A stretch of 45,195 nt of DNA from a virus. Below are positions 39,475 through 45,195 of the stretch, in pieces. Below the pieces are notes generated by a model. The model saw only the letters and a program-made list of their open reading frames with translations. It was not told the origin of the DNA and searched no databases. The translations under genes were made by a program, and so were the position numbers. Position 1 is the first letter of the stretch; every line of letters begins with the position of its first letter. The stretch lies in the IMG/VR virus record IMGVR_UViG_3300044712_000404, positions 1-45,195 of that record; one strand, given 5' to 3'.

Positions 39475-39492
39475 GGGGCCCTTTCGAGCCCC
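39475..39492 (-). terminator. Hairpin with GAAA tetraloop between the adhesin island and HNH/terL
   Basis: On the minus strand GGGGCUC-GAAA-GGGCCCC forms a 7-bp stem (one wobble pair) closed by a GNRA-type loop, followed by TTTCC. It ends the tail gene island. Confidence 0.7.
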
Positions 39493-39501
39493 TGGTAGTG
39501 A

Positions 39502-40242
39502 TCACTTGCCGTCGGCACGCTTGGTGTTGTACTTCTTGCCCTTCCACATGAAGACCTTGGATCCCTCGGAGCGGGCCTTCTTGAAGCTCTTGGGGAAGCT
39601 CTTGGCGGTGGCCTTCTCCTTGGCGCTGGGCTTGTTGGAGGGTCGGTCAGCGGAGAGTCGGGGCTTGCCCTTCAGCGTGCCGTCAGCCGCCCGGCGAGGG
39701 GCCAGGACGGCCGCTGCAGTTGCCAGGGGGGCGGACTTCCGCAGACCACGGCCCACGGCCCGGCCCAGGTTGCCGGCTACTTCCCGGCCCACGGAGGCGA
39801 CGGTGGCGGGCTTGGCTGCTGTGCGCCCAGGCTTGGTCAGGGCCTGCCGGAGGGCGTTGTTCCGGCTCTTGGTGCCCTCAGTGACCTCTGCCAGGCGCAG
39901 GGAGCCCTGGCGGGTCTGGGGCCGTGGACTCTTGGGAGCCGTGGCTCGAGCGGGGCCCTGGAGAGGCCTCTGTGGGTTCTTGACTGTCAGATCCGTCCTG
40001 GCTCCCAGGCGCATGCTCTGCTGGACCGAGGAGGGCTGCTTGCGGGCCTTCTGGACGTCCCCGGTGATCCTCTTGATCGTGGAGCTGGTCCCCCGGCTGG
40101 CGTCGGAGGTGGTCTGAGCCGTCGAGACCTTCTGCCGGTTGGCCCGGCTGCTCGCGTTTGCCCCGCTGACCTTGGCCTTCGAGGCCTTCTGACGCTTCGA
40201 CCGTTCGGCCGAGCTCGTGACTTTCTTCTTGGCAGGTGCCAT
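39502..40242 (-). CDS. Basic, low-complexity virion protein candidate
   Basis: The protein has 246 residues from the ATG at 40242, which overlaps the tail-spike stop (TAATG). It is very rich in Lys, Arg, Ala and Ser (MAPAKKKVTSSAERSKRQKA). The C-terminus (FKKARSEGSKVFMWKGKKYN) carries the F-x3-R-x2-G-x3-F-x-W-x-GK-x-Y pattern found at the ends of many phage structural proteins. It may be a nucleic-acid-binding internal protein or a fibre accessory. A much longer upstream frame is an antisense-like shadow of the spike gene and is excluded. Confidence 0.72.
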   Translation of the reverse strand: MAPAKKKVTSSAERSKRQKASKAKVSGANASSRANRQKVSTAQTTSDASRGTSSTIKRITGDVQKARKQPSSVQQSMRLGARTDLTVKNPQRPLQGPARATAPKSPRPQTRQGSLRLAEVTEGTKSRNNALRQALTKPGRTAAKPATVASVGREVAGNLGRAVGRGLRKSAPLATAAAVLAPRRAADGTLKGKPRLSADRPSNKPSAKEKATAKSFPKSFKKARSEGSKVFMWKGKKYNTKRADGK

Positions 40243-42191
40243 TACTTGACCCTCTCGAGTGTAAGGAAGGAACCAGGGAGCAGGTTCGTGTTGTCCCCCG
40301 GTGTGTTGGTGCCCTGGGCCCAGCTGATGCTGAGCGTGCCGTTGGCGCTGGGCTCCAGGAAGCCCTGTCCGGTCACGTAGCCGTTGCCGCCGGATGCGCT
40401 GGCCACCGTGACGATGGCGTTGGCGGCGTTGGTTCCTGCCCCACCAACCGCGCCGGCCGGGTCGATGGTCTGCCGAGTTTCCCGGAAGGTCGTGGTGGTT
40501 GGCGTGTCGATCCTGAACTGGAAGTCCGCCGCTGCCGTCGTGTTGAAGTAGAGCCCGTACGTGAAGGCGTACCTGGCACCCGAGCGGACCGCGATCTGGA
40601 GAACCGGATCCACGGACAGGGTGGCACTGTTGCGGGTCAGGGAGGAGGATCGTGCGACCCGTCCACCACTCAGGCCGCCGTAGTCGATCCGGCAGGTGAC
40701 GTCCAGATTGGCGTCTCCGATCACCCAGGAAGCGGTGGAGTTGCTGAGGTGGTTGAAGACGTTGACCTGGCTGCCTGCCTGACCTGCGAAGTCCATCAGC
40801 GGGACGTTGGCCTGGAGATCCCAGGACACGTTGCCAATGTTCGCGCCAGTCAGGACGCCGCCGAAGTTGAAGGCAGCCGAGGTGATCGACGGGGCCTCCT
40901 GGAGGTTGGACCGGCGGACCTTGAGGCCTCCACCGATGTTCACGCCAGAGGCTGCCCCGAAGAACTTGATGGATTCCTTGAGCGTGTGACCCACGGTGCC
41001 ACCCAGGATGTTGAGCCCGTTGATCGTGCAGGCTGAGGCGAACCGATAGGAGAACTCGGGGTAGCGGGAGTCGTCGGACACGGTAGGCGTGCCACCGATG
41101 CCGTTGATGTCGTCGGAGCCGGTGAACACGTTGCCGATGAAGTCCACGTTCCGGACCTGGCCGGTCTTGAAGTAGACCACAGCACTCCGCTCCGGATCGC
41201 TGTCCTTGTTGTGCTGGCAAACGTTGTGGTTGAAGAAGGAGTCCACGACCCCTCCAGCCCCATCGCAGTAGAGGAACTGGCCCCCAATGTCGAGCACGTT
41301 GTTGCAGACATCCGCACCCCGCAGGGCCACGGTGCCACTCACGTGGATAAAGCGGGCCCCGTCCCCGATGTGGACCAGGTTGTGGGTGATCCGGGTCTTC
41401 CGGTGGCCGTAGAACGGCTGTTGGTGGTCGTTGGTGAGCGCTGTCCCGGTGCCGTCGGTGGTCGTCGGGTTGAAGTCCAGGGCCAGGCAGGTGCCAGTGC
41501 AGTCGGAGAAATTGCACTCGGACAACTCCAGGTTCCGCCCGTTGTAGCGGATGGCGTTGCCCCAGAGGTACTGGTCAGCGGGAGCCCCGGGCGTGTGCTT
41601 CTTGAAGCCGGAGAAGTTGCAGCCGTTGACGCTCGAGTCCATGTCGTGGACGTTGTTCTCCCCCACCGTGTAGGCGGGGATCCTCTCGAAACGGAGCAGG
41701 TTCTGAGCAGAGGCTGCCGTGAATACGGTCGAGGTGAACGAGAGGTTGGCCACCCGCCCGGGGACCTGAAACCAGATCCCGGAGGTGTTGGCGGTGGCAA
41801 ACTGGAAGCGGATTTTGTTCTCGGAAGCATAGGCCCCCAGACCCACCATCTTCTTGCCGTCGACGGTCGCCAGGATCTGGGAGTCCAGGTTGTATGTGCC
41901 AGGCTCCACGCCGAAGATGCTGACTGCTGGATCGTTCAGGGCATCCCTGAAGGCATCGGTCCAGGAGTTTGTGGAGCTCTTGTAGTCGGTGACGGTGACC
42001 GAGAAGGGATCTCCGAAGTAGGGGAGGTTGTTCCAGGTGTTGACCCCGTCCCCAATCTTCATTCGGTAGGTCTTCCAGAGGCCGATCTCGACTCCGATCT
42101 GGCCAGCCGGCAGAATGGGGTTGAGGGACTCCCACCCTGCTCGCGTGTTGGTCCTCTGGGAGTGGTTGGCCCGCAGGTTGTAGGTGGGCAT
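40242..42191 (-). CDS. Tail-spike-like protein with MTD-type N-terminal domain and beta-helix
   Basis: The protein has 649 residues. The N-terminal region (about 25-62, LPAGQIGVEIGLWKTYRMKI then GDGVNTWNNLPYF) resembles the domain found at the start of many fibre proteins and hyaluronate lyases. The main part is rich in short repeated Asn/Gly/Val strands (FSGFKKHTPGAPADQYLWGN, VSGTVALRGADVCNNVL) typical of a right-handed parallel beta-helix, as in pectate-lyase-type spikes. The C-terminal part is beta-sandwich-like (RSGARYAFTYGLYFN) and may hold trimers together. It probably binds or cuts surface polysaccharide. Confidence 0.8.
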   Translation of the reverse strand: MPTYNLRANHSQRTNTRAGWESLNPILPAGQIGVEIGLWKTYRMKIGDGVNTWNNLPYFGDPFSVTVTDYKSSTNSWTDAFRDALNDPAVSIFGVEPGTYNLDSQILATVDGKKMVGLGAYASENKIRFQFATANTSGIWFQVPGRVANLSFTSTVFTAASAQNLLRFERIPAYTVGENNVHDMDSSVNGCNFSGFKKHTPGAPADQYLWGNAIRYNGRNLELSECNFSDCTGTCLALDFNPTTTDGTGTALTNDHQQPFYGHRKTRITHNLVHIGDGARFIHVSGTVALRGADVCNNVLDIGGQFLYCDGAGGVVDSFFNHNVCQHNKDSDPERSAVVYFKTGQVRNVDFIGNVFTGSDDINGIGGTPTVSDDSRYPEFSYRFASACTINGLNILGGTVGHTLKESIKFFGAASGVNIGGGLKVRRSNLQEAPSITSAAFNFGGVLTGANIGNVSWDLQANVPLMDFAGQAGSQVNVFNHLSNSTASWVIGDANLDVTCRIDYGGLSGGRVARSSSLTRNSATLSVDPVLQIAVRSGARYAFTYGLYFNTTAAADFQFRIDTPTTTTFRETRQTIDPAGAVGGAGTNAANAIVTVASASGGNGYVTGQGFLEPSANGTLSISWAQGTNTPGDNTNLLPGSFLTLERVK

Positions 42192-42194
42192 GAA

Positions 42195-42776
42195 TCAGCC
42201 CTCCACGATGGTGGCGACGGGGATCTGAAAGCCGGTGCCTGCACCAAGGCGGCCGGCCTGGGCGGTCAGAACCTCACCAACCTCGTAGCCTTCCCCGTTG
42301 CGGGCAGCTACGAGCGTGCAGACGGTCACGATGCCTCCAGCCACGGTGATGTCGGCGGCAGCACCACCCAGAGGGCGCCCGGCCTGGTTGACCCGCACCA
42401 GAGGCACGTTCGTGTAGGAGCCGTTCGTGTAGCCGGAGCCAGCGGTGATGGCACCGAGGGTGGCGATGGCTCCCTTGGCGACTCGGCGGATGCGGCCGGT
42501 GCGCTTGCCGTTGACCAGGGTGGCAGGGACCCGGTCCGCGAGACGCACCGTGTTGATGGCGTCCGTGGAGACAGCTACGGTCGCGTTGGCACCCTGGGTG
42601 GTGGCCGTGGCCTGAATGGTCCGGTTCAGGCGGTGCTTGTCGAGGCGGGCCTTGCGGAAGTCCAGGCCCGGGGTGACCTGGTTGGTAAAGGGACTCTGGA
42701 CCGTGGTGCGGGAAGCACCTGCGGTCTGGGCGGGCATGGCGCCGTAGGCGGCGGTTTCGTTGGTGACAGTGGCCAT
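42195..42776 (-). CDS. Structural protein with repeated beta motif, adhesin island
   Basis: The protein has 193 residues. The second half contains GAITAGSGYTNGSYTNVPLV and a related repeat (GRPLGGAAADITVAGGIV, NGEGYEVGEVLTAQ), a small beta-repeat widely seen in phage tail proteins. The first half is Asn/Thr/Arg-rich (DFRKARLDKHRLNRTIQATA). It is likely a fibre or adaptor component. I cannot give a precise function. Confidence 0.65.
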   Translation of the reverse strand: MATVTNETAAYGAMPAQTAGASRTTVQSPFTNQVTPGLDFRKARLDKHRLNRTIQATATTQGANATVAVSTDAINTVRLADRVPATLVNGKRTGRIRRVAKGAIATLGAITAGSGYTNGSYTNVPLVRVNQAGRPLGGAAADITVAGGIVTVCTLVAARNGEGYEVGEVLTAQAGRLGAGTGFQIPVATIVEG

Positions 42777-42785
42777 GTGTATCTC

Positions 42786-43088
42786 TCAGAGGGAGGGGTG
42801 GGGTTGGGGCTCTTGGGCCCCTGCGTAGAATCGGCCTGCGTAGCCGTAGTGTGGGGCCAGGTAGTCGGCAGCGCCTGGGGGAAGCTGTCCGGTCACGTTG
42901 CAGAAGTAGCCATCGAGGCCTTCCACAGGACCAATCTCGTCGATGTTCCAGCCGAACCAGTTGCCTCTGGCGTCTTGGGACTGGCCATCAGTGCGGAGCT
43001 GATCAGCCTCGGTGTCCCAGAACCCGAGCGCAGTGGCAACCGCCCTGGCTTGATCGAAGTCGGTGAACTGGAGGGTATAGAGCGCCAT
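42786..43088 (-). CDS. Small protein in the adhesin island
   Basis: The protein has 100 residues. It begins with MALYTLQFTDFDQARAVATA and contains WFGWNIDEIGPVEGLDGYFC and VTGQLPPGAADYLAPHYG. The ferredoxin-like pattern of alternating strands and helices is suggested but not proven. It may be a tail-fibre chaperone or accessory. No family recognised. Confidence 0.55.
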   Translation of the reverse strand: MALYTLQFTDFDQARAVATALGFWDTEADQLRTDGQSQDARGNWFGWNIDEIGPVEGLDGYFCNVTGQLPPGAADYLAPHYGYAGRFYAGAQEPQPHPSL

Positions 43089-43090
43089 GG

Positions 43091-44446
43091 CTATACGGTG
43101 AGTTGTTGAATGAGGGATTGAACCGTGCCACCAGGGAACAACATCAGCCGCCGCATGGCACTTCTGGCGATGTTGCCCGCCTGATTCCGCCCCACGAACA
43201 TGCGGTCAAACGTCGGCACGGTACCGCTCGTATCGGTCACTGGAACGCCGCCGTTAACGGAGATGGCGAAGTTGTTGGCCTCAAATGCGCAGGCAGCCTT
43301 AAAGATCGTTCCCGCCGATACTGTGCCGCCATCAATGCTGGATTGGCTTACTCCGCCATCCACCACGTTGAAGACAGGATCAGTGCCGCTGGTGATCAGC
43401 TCCAGTCGTTCATTGGCGGTGTTGTCGTTCAAGCTGATCAGCCCTTGTGTGCCACTGGCAAGCGTCGAGCCTTCAATGTAGATCACTCCAGCCGTGGTGC
43501 CGGTTAGTCCAAGAACGCTGAAGGTATCCGCGCTGCGGGTGACAGCTGAGCCGGTGGTGATGATTGGAGAGGTTGGGACTAACCCCTGCTCAAGCTGCGA
43601 GACCCACCCCTCAATCACACCAACGCTAGTGGAAGCTCCGATTGTGTCGTGGTGCAGGATGTTCTGAATCTGCGTAAGAGCAGAGACCAGTGTTCCCGAT
43701 ACCCAAACCCTGAACCATCCATTGCCATAGGGGATAATCCCACTGTTGACACCCGTTGCCGTGCCGAAGACCGCTTGCGACACATCAGCGGTGCCGGTTA
43801 GGAGGTCAAACCGGTGGCTTCTGAATCCGTTGCTCCCTGTATTATCCTGCACTGTGCAGATAACGTAGCGTTCGGATACGTACTTGACGAACCACGACCC
43901 GCAGTACTGGCCAGTGGTGGTGGTGTTAAAGTTATTTCTGACCCGCTTCAGCGCACTTGCGGAGCTTACTGGCGTGCTTGTCCACGAGGTTGTGATGCCA
44001 TCAAGAGCAGTATTAACTCCTTCCGCGTAAGTGTTTGACGCAACGCTCCAGCTACCTGCAATTGGCTGGTGGCTTCTGCTGATGTTATTGGTAGCTGCCG
44101 GATCGTGCACATACTGCCAAACCCCATTGACCAGCTCAAATCCCGGCACATCAGCTGGGAACTCCTCAAACTGCGTACCGTTCCAGCACAGCTTGGATGA
44201 GCTAGGGCGGGTGAAGGTTGGTACAACCCCTACTATCCTGTCGACAATTGTGCGGCGAGTGAAGTCGATGTCCAGGGCAGGGACTTGTCCAGCCAGGGCT
44301 TCTAGGCCACTGCGATCTACGCCAAGGGGATAGGCTTTGGAGGTGGCACTGGACCCCCGGTATCCCCCCAGGATCTCTGCATCGTAGGCTGCCCCGGACA
44401 GGGGGTTGTTGAATGGTGCAGCCCGTGAGATGTTGACTGCTGTCAT
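43091..44446 (-). CDS. Large virion adhesin with concanavalin-like/LamG-type domain
   Basis: The protein has 451 residues. The N-terminal part (AAPFNNPLSGAAYDAEILGG and LCWNGTQFEEFP) may anchor it to the tail. The middle (about 110-290) has NISRSHQPIAGSWSV and GWFRVWVSGTL, which recalls carbohydrate-binding beta-sandwiches, and the bridging motif VPTSPIITTGSAVTRSAD is common in phage fibre proteins. The C-terminal part (about 300-440) ends in FERMFVGRN-like LamG-type strands (FDRMFVGRNQAGNIARSAMR). The base composition is lower in GC than the core genes. A host-recognition role is likely. Confidence 0.72.
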   Translation of the reverse strand: MTAVNISRAAPFNNPLSGAAYDAEILGGYRGSSATSKAYPLGVDRSGLEALAGQVPALDIDFTRRTIVDRIVGVVPTFTRPSSSKLCWNGTQFEEFPADVPGFELVNGVWQYVHDPAATNNISRSHQPIAGSWSVASNTYAEGVNTALDGITTSWTSTPVSSASALKRVRNNFNTTTTGQYCGSWFVKYVSERYVICTVQDNTGSNGFRSHRFDLLTGTADVSQAVFGTATGVNSGIIPYGNGWFRVWVSGTLVSALTQIQNILHHDTIGASTSVGVIEGWVSQLEQGLVPTSPIITTGSAVTRSADTFSVLGLTGTTAGVIYIEGSTLASGTQGLISLNDNTANERLELITSGTDPVFNVVDGGVSQSSIDGGTVSAGTIFKAACAFEANNFAISVNGGVPVTDTSGTVPTFDRMFVGRNQAGNIARSAMRRLMLFPGGTVQSLIQQLTV

Positions 44447-44748
44447 AGAGGTAGACTCTGAAGGGACGAGGGGTTGAAGAAGGGCTGACTCAGGAACCAG
44501 TCGATCACATCGCTGGAGCCCTTGCTTCGGTTGCAGTCACGGCAGGCGGCGACGAGGTTGGAGGCATCGTTGCGACCTCCACGGCATCTCGGCTTGACGT
44601 GATCGAGTGTGAGTTGCTCAGAAGAGCCGCAGTAGACACACCGGTGGTTGTAGTGAGCCTTGATGGACTCACGCCAGAGGCGCTTGGCTTCGGAGCTGGA
44701 CATGGCTTGGAGATCCTGGAGGAGATGGTCCGGGGTCAAACTTGGCAT
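44443..44748 (-). CDS. HNH endonuclease (classical type)
   Basis: The protein has 101 residues. The HNH core is CVYCGSSEQLTLDHVKPRCR followed by GGRNDASNLVAACRDCNRSK, with both CxxC pairs and the DH. It differs from the three other HNH proteins of this genome, which are of other types. It overlaps the start of the 451-residue adhesin gene by four bases (ATGA). It may be a mobile endonuclease that accompanies the adhesin island, or a packaging-associated HNH nuclease. Confidence 0.9.
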   Translation of the reverse strand: MPSLTPDHLLQDLQAMSSSEAKRLWRESIKAHYNHRCVYCGSSEQLTLDHVKPRCRGGRNDASNLVAACRDCNRSKGSSDVIDWFLSQPFFNPSSLQSLPL

Positions 44749-44757
44749 GTGTGGCGG

Positions 44758-45036
44758 TCAGCGTTTCCGTTTCACCGGCTTCTTAACTGCGTTGTCACCG
44801 GCACCATTCCTGGCCCGGTTCTTGGCGGGGGACTCGAGCACCATCCGACCATCAGTCGTGTGGCTCAGGTCCATCCCCCCCTTGCCTGCAATACCCCGGC
44901 GCCGTCTCTCTGCCCACCGCGCTTCGGAGGCCGCCTTCACGGACGGCTTCTTGTTGAGCTTGCGCTGGTAGGCTGATTTCTTGGCGGCTGCCTTGGGGTT
45001 CTTGGCGTAGTATTTTGCGGACTTACTCTTTGCCAC
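44758..45036 (-). CDS. Small basic conserved cyanophage-type protein
   Basis: The protein has 92 residues, with a GTG start at 45036 that overlaps the preceding gene by 14 nt. The N-terminus (AKSKSAKYYAKNPKAAAKKS) and the middle motif GKGGMDLSHTTDGRMVLESP followed by KNRARNG are, from memory, widespread in small proteins of cyanophages. It is strongly basic and probably binds nucleic acid or is a minor virion protein. It directly precedes an HNH gene, an arrangement also known from other phages. Function not established. Confidence 0.7.
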   Translation of the reverse strand: MAKSKSAKYYAKNPKAAAKKSAYQRKLNKKPSVKAASEARWAERRRRGIAGKGGMDLSHTTDGRMVLESPAKNRARNGAGDNAVKKPVKRKR

Positions 45037-45195
45037 GGCCGTTCTCCAGAAGTTGACGGAGCAGCTTGAGCTCCTCGTAGATCTTGTCCTCCAGGCGGAT
45101 GTCTCGCGTGGCGTTCTGCTCGAGACCAGCCTGTAGGGCCTTCGTGTCGGACTGCAGGGAGGCCACCTGGATGAGGAGTCCGATCGTGGTGATGC
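45023..45195 (-). CDS. Small TM plus coiled-coil lysis-type protein, 3' part (5' part at the left contig end)
   Basis: These bases carry the C-terminal 57 codons or so of the gene that starts at 188 on the minus strand near the left end. The TAA stop is at 45025-45023. Bases 45069-45195 repeat positions 1-127. The full product is 77 residues and ends KLLRQLLENGRGKE. See the entry at 1-188 for topology and role. Confidence 0.75.
   Translation of the reverse strand, partial: ITTIGLLIQVASLQSDTKALQAGLEQNATRDIRLEDKIYEELKLLRQLLENGRGKE
45069..45195. repeat. Right copy of the 127-bp direct repeat at the contig ends
   Basis: It is identical to positions 1-127. See the left copy. Confidence 0.95.

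Noticed and set aside
39502-41517. 671-codon minus-strand frame ending at the basic protein gene
   Set aside because: The upstream two thirds is Arg/Gln/Pro-rich sequence in the wrong frame of the tail-spike gene. Only the last 246 codons, from the ATG at 40242, look real.

Overview
The window is a nearly complete, circularly closed genome of a T7-like podovirus (Autographiviridae-type). Its first and last 127 bases are identical, so the unique sequence is about 45,068 bp. All supported genes lie on the minus strand and are tightly packed, with many ATGA, GTGA and TGATG overlaps. The gene order is that of T7, read from high to low coordinates. The DNA is GC-rich. A short class I-type ribonucleotide reductase (NrdA plus NrdB), a MazG-like pyrophosphohydrolase and several cyanophage-type small proteins suggest a cyanobacterial (Synechococcus-like) host. 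I see no psbA, hli or talC and no integrase. The host assignment is an inference.

Layout in transcription order. (1) An early block, 34.7-31.6 kb, holds small genes, including a possible helix-hairpin-helix DNA-glycosylase-like protein. (2) The single-subunit RNA polymerase (31,636-29,120) carries an unusual in-frame insert that contains a promoter-like element. (3) The replication and nucleotide block, 29.1-19.0 kb, encodes SSB, endonuclease I, primase-helicase, PolA-type DNA polymerase, 5' exonuclease, a DUF6378-like protein, MazG, NrdA and NrdB. Freestanding HNH genes follow both nrdA and nrdB. (4) The virion block, 19.0-1.7 kb, encodes portal, scaffold, capsid, tail tubular A and B, internal virion proteins and a short T7-type tail fibre. 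(5) The lysis and packaging start, 1.76 kb to the junction, encodes a small membrane protein, a two-domain endolysin, a small terminase candidate and a TM plus coiled-coil protein that is cut by the contig ends. (6) An adhesin island, 45.0-39.5 kb, lies between the terS/spanin-like genes and terL, which are neighbours in T7. (7) A mobile HNH gene overlaps terL. Beyond terL is a promoter-like, palindrome-rich spacer and then a second adhesin module ending in a glycine-rich protein (36.8-35.2 kb).

The most striking signal is a 37-nt element that occurs twice (37,064-37,100 and 30,758-30,794). It resembles a T7-type promoter core (GTATAGAGGGAC on the minus strand) followed at once by a hairpin with an AAAC loop, and the two copies differ by a compensatory base-pair change. 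One copy lies in a long intergenic region, the other inside the RNA polymerase gene in an extra segment of about 65 residues. Other notable features are a dyad-rich capsid leader with 17-bp-spaced iterons, a C39-like/GH19 endolysin, a gp15-like protein with fused lysozyme-like and degenerate M23-like domains, and an NrdB without the usual radical tyrosine.
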